Assembly (NCBI GenBank): GCA_964439265.1
Contig: CAYTOA010000015.1
Span: 11,117-75,116, forward strand
Source: JAGVPT01 sp964439265
GTDB lineage: Bacteria > Bacteroidota > Ignavibacteria > UBA10030 > UBA8401
Reading direction: 5' to 3'
DNA: 64,000 nucleotides
Below the pieces are notes generated by a model that saw nothing but the letters and a program-made list of their open reading frames with translations, did not search any database and was not told where the DNA came from. Shown one piece after another: positions 34,005 to 42,814 of this stretch. The position numbers were made by a program, and so were the translations under genes. Position 1 is the stretch's first letter, and every line of letters begins with the position of its first letter.

Positions 34005-35735
34005 ATGACAACATCTCCCATGTTTTCAAAGATCACCGTTATCATTCGTGCCGGCCTCTTCGCCGGTGTCGTTGTATCTTTTTTTCTGATGTATGGCTGT
34101 GCGGGCGAACGCCCTCCAGAAGGAGGACCGGTAGACACTACACCGCCGGAGATCACCGAAGTCTATCCACCACCAAACACAACTGAATATTCTTCTACCC
34201 GCATTTCGTTGGAGTTCAGCAAGTACGTAGACCGGCGCTCGGTCGAGGAATCGATTTTTCTCTCCCCCTATGTCAAGGATATCGAATACGACTGGAGCGG
34301 AAGGGAGGTTGAACTGGACTTTCGTGATTCCCTCAGAAAGAACACGACGTACGTCGTGACGATCGGCACTGATGTCGTCGATCTGAATAATCATAACAGA
34401 ATGGCGCATGCATTCTCATTCGCTTTCACTACCGGCGCCAGGATTGACCGCGGTGAGATACGGGGGCGAATATACGACGAGAAACCTGTCGGTGTCATGG
34501 TCTTCGCGTACCAGCTGGACAACGTGAAACCGGATACGCTCAACGCTATGAAACAAAAACCCGACTATATCACGCAGACCGGGAATACAGGGGAGTATTC
34601 GTTGACACATCTCGCATTCGGCAGCTACAGAGTGATGGCGGTCCGAGACGAATTTCGCAATTTGCTGTACGACCCCGAGACAGACGCGATGTGCACGGCT
34701 CCCTCCGACGTCCGGTTGGATGAAGAAGATTCATTACGGAACGGGCTGAATTTCCAGCTTTCAGTGGAGGATACGACAGCTCCGAGACTGGTTTCAGCGT
34801 CGGCCAAGGACAACCGCCATGTCGACATTGAGTTCAGCGAGAACATGGATTTGAATTCCCTTGCAGAGGGAGTATTCTCGATTTCCGACACTGCGCGAGT
34901 CAGGAATGTTCGTGTCGTGAACTTCTTCCCTCATTTTGACGATCCTGCCCGAGTTACGCTTCTCGTCGAACCCCGGACTGAAGACAGCCTTTACAAGGTC
35001 TTTGTGACGGGTGTTAGAGACCGCGCGGGCCATATTATCAATCCACTGGCTTCGTCGAAACAATACGGAGCGTCGTTTGCGGCCGATACGACTCCGCCCG
35101 GCTTGGTTTTTGCCACAGTATCGGATTCAACAACGCGGTTCGCCATGGATCAGCAATTTCAGTTTGATTTCAACGATAGGCTCAGGGAGCGCCCGGCAGA
35201 ACATGCCGTGTCCCTAAAGGGAAAGGATTCAATTGCAGTTCCATTGACCATTGCATGGATTTCTCCGGCGAGTTTCAGCGTCACGCCGCGTCAAGCGCTC
35301 CGCCAGGATTACACTTACATTTTCTCCGTTTGCTTTGATTCACTCCAGGACGGAGCAGGAAATCATTGGAAAGACAGCACAAAAAAGTTCACCTTCCGGA
35401 CACTCGACCCAGAACTCTTGAGCAGCATCGAGGGGATCGTTTCCGACCCAGATACATCGCACGGTGATCGCTATATTGTCGTTGCCGAAAACACTGCAAA
35501 GAAAGTGAAGAAGACGACCCGCCTTACAACGCAGCGCGGAAAGAAATTTCTCTTTCCGCAGCTGGATGCAGGAGAGTATCGATTGAAGGCGTTTCAGGAT
35601 GACTTCAACACCGGCGTCTATTATTCCGGCAAGCCATTCCCGTTCGTTCCCGCGGAGCGATTCGCAGTCTATCCGGATTCCATCAAAGTGAGGGCTCGCT
35701 GGCCCGTCGAGGGTGTGCAAATAAAATTCAGGTGA
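34005..35735 (+). CDS. Ig-like-domain lipoprotein (SbsA_Ig type)
   Basis: A 576-residue surface or periplasmic lipoprotein. The signal ends in a lipobox (LMYGCAG, Cys near residue 32). An Ig-like SbsA domain follows (PPEITEVYPPPNTTEYSSTRISLEFSKYVD ... FSFAFTTGARI, given in parts), which begins like other bacterial Ig-like/SbsA domains. Two further related beta domains start near DTTAPRLVSASAKDNRHVDIEFSENMD and DTTPPGLVFATVSD. The C-terminal part (EGIVSDPDTS ... LFPQLDAGEYRLKAF) is like a carboxypeptidase-regulatory beta sandwich. ATG 34020 is an alternative start. It ends four bases from the convergent helicase gene. Confidence 0.82.
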   Translation: MTTSPMFSKITVIIRAGLFAGVVVSFFLMYGCAGERPPEGGPVDTTPPEITEVYPPPNTTEYSSTRISLEFSKYVDRRSVEESIFLSPYVKDIEYDWSGREVELDFRDSLRKNTTYVVTIGTDVVDLNNHNRMAHAFSFAFTTGARIDRGEIRGRIYDEKPVGVMVFAYQLDNVKPDTLNAMKQKPDYITQTGNTGEYSLTHLAFGSYRVMAVRDEFRNLLYDPETDAMCTAPSDVRLDEEDSLRNGLNFQLSVEDTTAPRLVSASAKDNRHVDIEFSENMDLNSLAEGVFSISDTARVRNVRVVNFFPHFDDPARVTLLVEPRTEDSLYKVFVTGVRDRAGHIINPLASSKQYGASFAADTTPPGLVFATVSDSTTRFAMDQQFQFDFNDRLRERPAEHAVSLKGKDSIAVPLTIAWISPASFSVTPRQALRQDYTYIFSVCFDSLQDGAGNHWKDSTKKFTFRTLDPELLSSIEGIVSDPDTSHGDRYIVVAENTAKKVKKTTRLTTQRGKKFLFPQLDAGEYRLKAFQDDFNTGVYYSGKPFPFVPAERFAVYPDSIKVRARWPVEGVQIKFR

Positions 35736-35738
35736 CCG

Positions 35739-37082
35739 CTACGCCGGTCGGTGGAAGCCGCGGTTGTCCGTTCGTCTTTTTCGAAACGGTTTGTGAAATG
35801 GGCTCTTGCTTTCTGTCGCATGGTCACCCCGTTCACGGCTTCGTTGTCTCTCTTCCCATGTTCCCCGGGGTTTTTCAAACTGCCGTCGATCCCCTCTGTG
35901 GCCTCCCTCTTTCGCACGATCTTCCGCGTGCGGAACTGCCGCCGGCCTTTTTGTATCATCAAAGCCCGGATATTTTTTTAATTCGAATTTCTTTCCGACG
36001 AAGTATTCTATCTTCCGCAAGTACTCCTGTTCGCTTCGGGAGACGAATGTCAGCGAATCGCCTTTCGATGTAGCACGTCCGGTCCGGCCGATCCGGTGAA
36101 TATAATCTTCGGCAAACGTCGGCGTATCGAAGTTGACGACATGTGTGATTCCTTCAACGTCGATGCCACGCGCGGCGATATCGGTCGCAACGAGGACCTT
36201 GAAGTCGCCGTGCTTGAACCCCGCCAGCGCCCGCTGTCGCTGGGCTTGGGTCCTGTTGGAGTGGATCGCGATAGATTTGATCCCCTTACGTTCAAGCCGA
36301 TGAGAAATCTTGTCTGCTCCGTGTTTGGTCCTGGAGAAGACAAGCACACTTTCCATCTGGCTCGACTCGAGGATATGAATGAGGAGATCGATTTTTAATT
36401 CCTGGTGGATGGAGTAAAAATGCTGCGTCACCGTGTCGACGGGCTTGCGCTGTTCCCCGACTTCGATAAACTCCGGGTGCTTCTGAATATTCGCCGTCAG
36501 CGCGCGCACTTCTTTCGACATCGTCGCTGAAAAGAGCATGGTTTGCCGATGGGCCGGCACTTTGGAGAGGATCTTCCTCACATCCTGGATAAATCCCATA
36601 TCGAACATCCGGTCAGCTTCGTCGAGGACGAGAACTTCGACATTCGCCAGATCGATCGTTTTTCGCTCAAGATGGTCAAGCAGGCGGCCCGGTGTTGCGA
36701 TGACAATATCGATGCCTCGGCGCAAGCGCTTCATTTGATTCTGAATGTTCACGCCGCCGAAGACGGCCAGGCTCTGAAGATTCATGAACCGCCCGTATGC
36801 GGTAATCGAATCTTCGATCTGCTGCGCAAGCTCCCGCGTCGGCGTCAGTATTAATGCGCGCACTCCGCGGTGCTTTACATGGACATCGGCGGAGAGCCGG
36901 TTCAAAATCGGGAGTACGAAGGCAGCTGTTTTTCCCGTTCCGGTCTGAGCACAGCCGATAACATCTTTGCCGGCAAGCGCGGCCGGAATTGCGCGTGACT
37001 GGATCGTAGTTGGTGCGGTGTAACCCGTCGCAAGAATACCTTGCACTAATCGGTCGTTGAGACCGAGTTTTGAAAAAGACAT
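35739..37082 (-). CDS. DEAD-box RNA helicase (RhlE-like)
   Basis: A 447-residue ATP-dependent RNA helicase for rRNA or mRNA remodelling. Motifs are complete: FSKLGLNDRLVQGILATGY (Q region), AQTGTGKTAAF (I), PTRELAQQ (Ia), TPGRLLDH (Ib), VLDEADRMFDMGF (II), FSATM (III), VATDIAARGIDVEGITHVVNFDTP (V) and HRIGRTGR (VI). The last 80 residues are a basic Arg/Gly/Lys-rich tail typical of RhlE proteins. ATG 37082, with AAAGGA upstream, is preferred to a longer frame to 37208 whose extra 42 codons do not resemble the family. The 3' end nearly touches the convergent Ig-like gene. Confidence 0.95.
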   Translation of the reverse strand: MSFSKLGLNDRLVQGILATGYTAPTTIQSRAIPAALAGKDVIGCAQTGTGKTAAFVLPILNRLSADVHVKHRGVRALILTPTRELAQQIEDSITAYGRFMNLQSLAVFGGVNIQNQMKRLRRGIDIVIATPGRLLDHLERKTIDLANVEVLVLDEADRMFDMGFIQDVRKILSKVPAHRQTMLFSATMSKEVRALTANIQKHPEFIEVGEQRKPVDTVTQHFYSIHQELKIDLLIHILESSQMESVLVFSRTKHGADKISHRLERKGIKSIAIHSNRTQAQRQRALAGFKHGDFKVLVATDIAARGIDVEGITHVVNFDTPTFAEDYIHRIGRTGRATSKGDSLTFVSRSEQEYLRKIEYFVGKKFELKKYPGFDDTKRPAAVPHAEDRAKEGGHRGDRRQFEKPRGTWEERQRSRERGDHATESKSPFHKPFRKRRTDNRGFHRPA

Positions 37083-37329
37083 AAAAATCCTTTGGTAATA
37101 AATGGGGAGACGCGCTGCGTAAAGATGGAAAATTGCGGAAGGCAAATCGAGGGAGTGATACCGATATCCCGAACCGCAGCAAGTGCACAAGTGCGGCTTA
37201 CTGCACACCTCAGCTTCTAATCATCGGAGAGCGAGTCTCAAATTTCCGCTTCCAAAAGTATCAAGCTCGGAGGCGGGGCTACAGAATAAATATACGAATT
37301 TTAACGGCGGTATCCTAATCGATAAGAAA

Positions 37330-37872
37330 CTAATTTTTGTCGGTCTGTATGCTGTCAGGCGGGGAAGCGGGTTTCGCAGGAGGGTTGGCCAGCACCCGGT
37401 CCGGGACAACCCAGGCGCCTTTATATCCTTTTTCGATAAAGCCGTCAACTGCTAGGTTGGCGTCAGCGCGGTTGGTATAGTCGCCGACGCGCACCTTGTA
37501 TGTCGGCGCATCATAGACCATGTAGACCCATTGAGCCGGGAGCCCCAGGTTGATCGAATTCCGTACGGAAACAGCCTCGTCGTAATTGTTCGAAGCGAAG
37601 ACCTGGATGCGGAAGCCCTGAACCGTCTCCGGTTCGGCGATGGTGAACGATTCAACGGGAACATCGACGATGGGCCTCGGCTGGTTTTCTTTCTTGTGCA
37701 CCAGGTCAATATCAGCGTCAAACTCTGAGGGTTTAAAGGATTTTTCGAAAGTGCTGAGTTTTTCTTTTCTCGTTGGCGCAGCTGAATCCGGAGCAGTTTG
37801 GACAAAAGCAGGCAGAGTTCCGGCAATCACAAAGACGAAGAGGGACGTGAGAATGGCGCGTCTGCGAATCAT
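37330..37872 (-). CDS. SPOR-domain protein (downstream copy)
   Basis: A 180-residue exported protein. A signal peptide (RAILTSLFVFVIAGTLPAFV) precedes a charged linker and a SPOR domain from about residue 83 (GFRIQVFASNNYDEAVSVRNSI ... YKVRVGDYTNRADANLAVDGFIEKGYKGAWVV, in parts). SPOR domains bind denuded glycan strands at division septa. ATG 37872 overlaps the TGA of the upstream SPOR gene in an ATGA arrangement. Confidence 0.85.
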   Translation of the reverse strand: MIRRRAILTSLFVFVIAGTLPAFVQTAPDSAAPTRKEKLSTFEKSFKPSEFDADIDLVHKKENQPRPIVDVPVESFTIAEPETVQGFRIQVFASNNYDEAVSVRNSINLGLPAQWVYMVYDAPTYKVRVGDYTNRADANLAVDGFIEKGYKGAWVVPDRVLANPPAKPASPPDSIQTDKN

Positions 37873-38444
37873 CGCCTCATCTCCGCAACCCATGCATCTT
37901 TGTATTCCTTAGGATGTGCTTCCTGAATCAGTTTCAGGAACTTTTCTGCCTCGTTAAGTTTTGAGAAGTTTCCTACCACGACACGGTACATCTTTATCGG
38001 CTTGTCGAAAAATTGATAGACCGGTTTTTTGTATCGCTGCTGGGCGATCTTTTTTTCCTTGTCCGCATTGGCCAGCACGCGGAAAGCGCCCAGCTGGACG
38101 CTGTAATATTTCTTCTTTGATGAACGATGTGAAGGGGGCTTCATGTGATCCCCACCCTGGTTGTGCGTCACGACCTCTGCCTCGATCGTATCCTCTTGGG
38201 TTTCAAATCCTTGTTGATTTCCCGGCGACGACCGTTTTTGACTGCGGGAGGATTTCTGGGGGAGCATTTGCTGGCTTTGAGAATAGGAGGAATCGGATGG
38301 ACCCGCCGCATCATTATTTTGCGTCGACTCGGACGACGAACACCCTGCCGCAGCTGAAATGACGAGACAGACGATTGACGACGCAAGGACGGTCAAGCTC
38401 CTGCTCCGGCAGTATCCAGTGCGGCTGTGCAGAAGATCATTCAA
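37869..38444 (-). CDS. SPOR-domain lipoprotein (upstream copy)
   Basis: A 191-residue lipoprotein: the N-terminal signal ends in a lipobox (SAAAGCSS, Cys near residue 35), a Ser/Gln-rich linker follows, and the SPOR domain begins near residue 112 (KYYSVQLGAFRVLANADKEKK ... MYRVVVGNFSKLNEAEKFLKLI, in parts). It probably binds septal peptidoglycan. The likely start is TTG 38444, which overlaps the deoC TGA as TTGA. The deoC-SPOR-SPOR chain is therefore fully coupled although its functions look unrelated. Confidence 0.82.
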   Translation of the reverse strand: MNDLLHSRTGYCRSRSLTVLASSIVCLVISAAAGCSSSESTQNNDAAGPSDSSYSQSQQMLPQKSSRSQKRSSPGNQQGFETQEDTIEAEVVTHNQGGDHMKPPSHRSSKKKYYSVQLGAFRVLANADKEKKIAQQRYKKPVYQFFDKPIKMYRVVVGNFSKLNEAEKFLKLIQEAHPKEYKDAWVAEMRR

Positions 38445-39313
38445 TAGCCGCCTCCGGCATTCGTACTACCGCTGGCGATTGCAACGCTTGCGCTCGCCCC
38501 GATCCGATCCGCACCGCTGGCGACAAGCTTTAGCGCATCTTCACGGCTTCTGACCCCGCCGGACGCTTTTACTCCCATCGCGCTCCCGACGACGAAGCGC
38601 ATCAACGCAATGTCGCCGGTGGTCGCCCCGCCTTTTGAAAACCCGGTGGATGTCTTCACAAAATCTGCGCCGGCACGTTTTGCGAGCATGCATGCCTTGA
38701 TCTTCTCTTCATCGTTCAGCAAACCAGTTTCAAGGATTACTTTTGTAAGGACATGATAACGTTTCGCCGTGCTCACTACGGCAAAAATGTCGTTTTCAAC
38801 ATATTCGTAGTCGCCGGATTTCAGTCTTCCCACGTTGATCACCATATCAACTTCATTGGCACCGTCACGGATTGCGCGCTCTGCTTCAAAAGCTTTGGAT
38901 TCGGATGACGTCGCGCCGAGAGGAAAGCCGATGACGGTACACACCTTAACGTCGGTCTCCTTTAGCAATTTTGCGCAAAGAGGAACGTACGACGGGTTGA
39001 TGCAGACGCTCGCGAAATGGAATTTTTTTGCCTCAGCGACGAGCTTTTCTACCTGCTCGACGGTCGCTTCAGGTTTGAGAAGGGTATGATCGATCATTCT
39101 GGCGAGGTCGGGCTCGACTCCCCCAGCTGCATCCACGCCAACGCCGGCAGACACTCGCGCCGCTCCGCTCGTAACAATGTTCTTGACCCCGTCTTTGTTG
39201 TGAATGACGCACATACCGTCCGTGCATACGCCGTCCTTGCAGCACGTATGTGCGAGATTCTTTTCCTTCAACACGTCTTCAACTATTTGAGAGATGAGCT
39301 GCTGCCGATTCAT
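38441..39313 (-). CDS. deoC: Deoxyribose-phosphate aldolase with N-terminal extension
   Basis: Cleaves 2-deoxyribose-5-phosphate to acetaldehyde and glyceraldehyde-3-phosphate. The class I aldolase core begins near residue 69 (LARMIDHTLLKPEAT). The Schiff-base lysine is in FVKTSTGFSKGGAT and a second conserved lysine in GVKASGGVR. The protein has 290 residues against about 220 for a compact DeoC. The extra N-terminus has two parts: an amphipathic helix (residues 1-20, QQLISQIVEDVLKEK) similar to encapsulation peptides of bacterial microcompartment enzymes, and a Cys-rich segment (HTCCKDGVCTDGMC). No shell-protein gene is in the window. It is coupled to two SPOR genes downstream. Confidence 0.93.
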   Translation of the reverse strand: MNRQQLISQIVEDVLKEKNLAHTCCKDGVCTDGMCVIHNKDGVKNIVTSGAARVSAGVGVDAAGGVEPDLARMIDHTLLKPEATVEQVEKLVAEAKKFHFASVCINPSYVPLCAKLLKETDVKVCTVIGFPLGATSSESKAFEAERAIRDGANEVDMVINVGRLKSGDYEYVENDIFAVVSTAKRYHVLTKVILETGLLNDEEKIKACMLAKRAGADFVKTSTGFSKGGATTGDIALMRFVVGSAMGVKASGGVRSREDALKLVASGADRIGASASVAIASGSTNAGGGY

Positions 39314-39704
39314 GAGAAGAGAGGAACCATTTCTGAAGAATTCAAATTGATCGTCACCACTCCTATGCGTGGATGCGTTTCAACGAGGAACTCGCAATCG
39401 GGAAGTGTTCTCTATGTGCTTGAAAATCAAGCATGATGGAGAACATCTTTCCCAATATACCAGAATTTCCCAAATATCCAACACTCCCCGCCAAAATGAC
39501 ATTCCTCGTAATTATCGGTCGATGCAAATACATCAGAATTGACCTCTTTTTGGCGTATCCATTGTTCCTCTGTGGCCTTCTATGTTGCCCCAACCGACAA
39601 TCCAAAAGTATGAAAAGATCTCCCGAAATAAAACGACAAATTGTATTGTATGATTTGAGTCACCTCGAGTATTTCGGCGTGACTCGGCGACAGAGGAAAT
39701 TCCT
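39314..39704. other. Intergenic region between deoC and pabB
   Basis: About 390 bases without a supported gene; a 135-residue plus-strand frame from 39433 has no protein-like character and would overlap pabB. It holds two perfect short inverted repeats: TGCTTGA/TCAAGCA at 39417-39433 (3-base loop) and GAGTCAC/GTGACTC at 39657-39685 (15-base loop). The second lies about 20 bases beyond the pabB stop and may help end its transcript, but no T-run follows. Confidence 0.5.
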
Positions 39705-41603
39705 CTATCCGATAAAATTCACTTTTCGCATTCCACGGACGGCGTTGCATATGAAAATGCTGTCAGCAGTCTGCAAATCCCTGACGGACAATATCTTTTC
39801 AGAGGCGGCTGGAGTTTTCTCAAGGAAATGCCGGCGATAAACTCCAGGAAGCAAGCCGCAAGTAATGGGGGGAGTGTGAAGCTTCCCCTCCTGTTCGACG
39901 AACACGTTGCTGATCGCTCCTTCTGTTACTTCGCCCCTTTCATTACAGAAGATGACATCATCGAAACCCTGCTGAAGTGCTTTTTCATGTTCAGATTCAT
40001 ACAGATGCCGATGAGTGGTTTTGTGGAAAAGAAACTTGTCGTGAGATGAGGTTGAGACAGAAGACAGAACTATCTTTCCCGACATGGCCGTATTTGACAG
40101 AAATTGATTCTCAATCAGGATGGATCCGGTTGGTTCCAACAACAACCGCACCTTATAGACCGACGCTTTCGATAACTGCTCCTGATTAAGACGAAGATCG
40201 CGCAAGACAGTATCCGTGTCAACCGTGAACCCAAAATAGGCTGCTGATTCGCGGAGACGATCTATATGAAAGGAGAGAAGAGGGTAGCTTCCTTCCCATA
40301 AGAGACTCTCGACGAGTTTAAAATTCTCGACCGGCTGGGTTAGGAATTCAGCTTTCAAAGCGCATTCTTCGTATTCCTCCCGCGCATCGGAATCAAAAAC
40401 GATACCGCTTCCGATCCCCATTTCGCCCTCGGCACCGTCGATCACAAGCGTACGGATCGCAACGCTGAACATCGCATCTCTTGCCGGAGTAATGTATCCG
40501 ATTGCACCAGTATAGACACCGCGCGGTTTTTCTTCAAGCTCACGAATGATCTGCATCGTCCTCCTCTTTGGTGCCCCCGTTACCGACCCGCTTGGGAATA
40601 AGCACTGAAACAGTTCATACAATGAGAGGCCGGGCCGCAGAGTCCCCTGAACGGTCGATGTCATTTGAAAAAGGGTCTCATATTTTTCCACGGCAAACAT
40701 CTCCTTCACTTCCACGGAGCCGGTTTTGGCCGCGCGGCCGACGTCGTTGCGGAGCAGGTCGACGATCATCAAGTTTTCGCTCAGGTTCTTTTCGTCATGG
40801 CGCAGCCACTGGCAGAGCGCTTCGTCTTCGGCCGGATACTTTCCCCGCCGTACTGTTCCTTTCATCGGCTTTGTCGTAATTGTGCCGCTGTCAATACGGA
40901 AAAAAATCTCCGGCGAAAAGGAGAGAACATGTTTCCCCCCGGCGTTGATGAACGCGCTGTAGGCCACTTTTTGTTTCTCTCTCAACGCCGAAAAGCATGC
41001 GATGGGCGAACCTTCAAAATCAAATGTATATTTGTCAGTAAAATTGACCTGATATGTATCGCCCGCCGAAATGTAGTTCTTAATCTTATCAAGGGCATCG
41101 CGGTAGTTAGGTTCGGAAACGTTCAACAGACATTTATTCAGCGAATATTGATTCTGTCCGCTGGCGGGAATGATCGGCTGCTCGCCCTCAAATATTCCCG
41201 CGTTATGATCAAAAACCAGTGGAGCACGATAGACGCCCAGCCATGCCAACGGCATCGTTGGGTGCAACGGAACATTTGCGCCGATATTTTCAAAGTGGCA
41301 GCCGCATTCATAACCGAAATATCCCGCAACGAAGAAGCCATCATTGAGGCTCTTCTCGATTTCAGCGAAAAGGCGAGGGACATCATCAGGGCGGCTGATG
41401 GAAATAATTGTCGTCGGACGAAGGAAGAAGAAGCTGCGATGGTTCGCGCTATCGAATCGAGAGGTCTCAAGAAGAACGAAGTTCTCTTGACCCTCGAGAA
41501 GAGCATAGTATGCCGATGGAAGGGGAGTAAACGTATCGAGTGTTTGAAAGTTGGTTACGGGCTTAAGACAACAGCGTGTTCTACTGAACGCCTTTGTTAA
41601 CAT
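39705..41603 (-). CDS. pabB: Aminodeoxychorismate synthase component I fused to a PabC-like lyase
   Basis: A 632-residue fusion for p-aminobenzoate (folate) synthesis. Residues to about 385 form the chorismate-binding PabB domain: KPMKGTVRRG (the Lys marks PabB rather than anthranilate synthase), RNDVGRAAKTGSVEV, and SGSVTGAPKRRTMQIIRELE. The C-terminal part is an aminotransferase class IV/PabC domain (SLLWEGSYPLLSFHIDRLRESAAYFGF; GEVTEGAISNVFVEQEGKLHTPP). The protein would therefore make 4-aminobenzoate from chorismate once ammonia is provided by PabA, which is not in the window. The ATG lies 23 bases inside the 3' end of the upstream esterase gene. Confidence 0.92.
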   Translation of the reverse strand: MLTKAFSRTRCCLKPVTNFQTLDTFTPLPSAYYALLEGQENFVLLETSRFDSANHRSFFFLRPTTIISISRPDDVPRLFAEIEKSLNDGFFVAGYFGYECGCHFENIGANVPLHPTMPLAWLGVYRAPLVFDHNAGIFEGEQPIIPASGQNQYSLNKCLLNVSEPNYRDALDKIKNYISAGDTYQVNFTDKYTFDFEGSPIACFSALREKQKVAYSAFINAGGKHVLSFSPEIFFRIDSGTITTKPMKGTVRRGKYPAEDEALCQWLRHDEKNLSENLMIVDLLRNDVGRAAKTGSVEVKEMFAVEKYETLFQMTSTVQGTLRPGLSLYELFQCLFPSGSVTGAPKRRTMQIIRELEEKPRGVYTGAIGYITPARDAMFSVAIRTLVIDGAEGEMGIGSGIVFDSDAREEYEECALKAEFLTQPVENFKLVESLLWEGSYPLLSFHIDRLRESAAYFGFTVDTDTVLRDLRLNQEQLSKASVYKVRLLLEPTGSILIENQFLSNTAMSGKIVLSSVSTSSHDKFLFHKTTHRHLYESEHEKALQQGFDDVIFCNERGEVTEGAISNVFVEQEGKLHTPPITCGLLPGVYRRHFLEKTPAASEKILSVRDLQTADSIFICNAVRGMRKVNFIG

Positions 41604-42801
41604 TTACCTCTGAAGCATTATACGGATAGAACGTCTTCAAGATATCACTGATATGAGCACGCCAATTTCCCCAGCTGTGGCCTTCGTGATATTCCGCGTA
41701 CGTTATACTGTATCCTTTATGGACGAGCAAATCTCGAAGTTTACGATTCAACTGGAGCAGCCGAAAATTGTTTGTAGAGATATCATATGTGCCGACATCG
41801 AGATAAAATTTCACCGGAAATTTTCGTCCGTCTCGGATTGGACCGAAGATGAGATCTGTAATGCTGCTCGACTGGGCTCCAATGAGGCCAAACGTGTCCG
41901 GATAATTCACCCCAAGGTACAGCGATATGTGTCCGCCGTCTGATGAGCCCATCGTTCCACGTTCAGCGGGACGGGCGTTGGTGCGGTATAGGGAATCAAT
42001 GAACGGGACTAATTCCTTCACCATCAAGCTGCTGAACGTTCTTATTTTCTCTAACCGGTATTCCCCTGCTCTGTCCGCGCCGGAGGGAATAAATATCGCG
42101 ATCAGCGGGCGGATCTGTTTCGCACCGATAAGATTGTCGATCACGTTTGCCATTAAAGCGTTCGAAAGATAATCAGGACCGTCGTGAACATACAATGACG
42201 GATAGCGACCTGACGTTGAATCATAGTTCGGCGGAAGGTACACTGAGATCTTTCGACTGTCGGCTGTGTAGCTGCTATTGAAAGTAAATGAAGATATCCT
42301 CCCGTGCGCCGTCGTTGAGTCGAAGCGGATCGATGCGGGCCGGATGTACATAGGCATCGCGAGTTCGGAATTCTGACCGAACCCGCTCCTGACAATGTTC
42401 GCATTTGCCGGATCGAGAATCCACTCCCCATCTTTGATGAATTTGTAGTCGATTCGTGCATCGGGTTCAAATCTTCTAGCGACGTAGTAGAGATCAGTCG
42501 CAGGCACGTTGACCATAGAATCGCCATTCGGCGACCATTGTGTATAGTCGCCTGTGACCTCAATAGCGGAAGCAACCTTTCCCCGGTATACGAAATATGC
42601 GATTGTGTCGCTTGTGACAGGAAAGCCGTTGGGTTTTTGCTCGGTCATGAAGCTGTCGACGATTGCAGAACGTCTTGAAGGGTCTGCCGTTGCGATGCGA
42701 TGAATGAAACTGCTGAACGATTCTCTCGATTGGGCTGATGCGATTTGAACGGCGACGAGCACCAGCGTAACGATCAGGAGCAATTTTTTTGTGTTACACA
42801 T
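41581..42801 (-). CDS. Secreted Fes/esterase-D-like alpha/beta hydrolase with N-terminal E-set domain
   Basis: A 406-residue exported esterase. It has a signal peptide (LLLIVTLVLVAVQIASAQ), an E-set/CBM48-like domain at about residues 60-150 (AIEVTGDYTQWSP; DYKFIKDGEWILDPAN), then an enterochelin-esterase-type hydrolase domain. The nucleophile is in GTMGSSDGGHISLYLG and the catalytic His in EYHEGHSWGNWRAH. Family members cleave siderophore esters or carbohydrate esters. Absence of siderophore genes leaves the substrate open. It starts 14 bases after valS ends. Confidence 0.85.
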   Translation of the reverse strand: MCNTKKLLLIVTLVLVAVQIASAQSRESFSSFIHRIATADPSRRSAIVDSFMTEQKPNGFPVTSDTIAYFVYRGKVASAIEVTGDYTQWSPNGDSMVNVPATDLYYVARRFEPDARIDYKFIKDGEWILDPANANIVRSGFGQNSELAMPMYIRPASIRFDSTTAHGRISSFTFNSSYTADSRKISVYLPPNYDSTSGRYPSLYVHDGPDYLSNALMANVIDNLIGAKQIRPLIAIFIPSGADRAGEYRLEKIRTFSSLMVKELVPFIDSLYRTNARPAERGTMGSSDGGHISLYLGVNYPDTFGLIGAQSSSITDLIFGPIRDGRKFPVKFYLDVGTYDISTNNFRLLQLNRKLRDLLVHKGYSITYAEYHEGHSWGNWRAHISDILKTFYPYNASEVNVNKGVQ

Positions 42802-42814
42802 GCCGGCCCTCGCC

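Noticed and set aside
37083..37208. 42-codon extension of the DEAD-box helicase
   Set aside because: RhlE-type proteins start with the FSKLGL region. A Shine-Dalgarno sequence precedes ATG 37082.
39433..39840. 135-residue plus-strand reading frame between deoC and pabB
   Set aside because: Its second half is antisense to the conserved C-terminus of PabB, its composition is not protein-like, and no ribosome-binding site precedes it.
40665..41600. 311-residue plus-strand reading frame
   Set aside because: It is wholly antisense to pabB, whose PabB motifs are clear.
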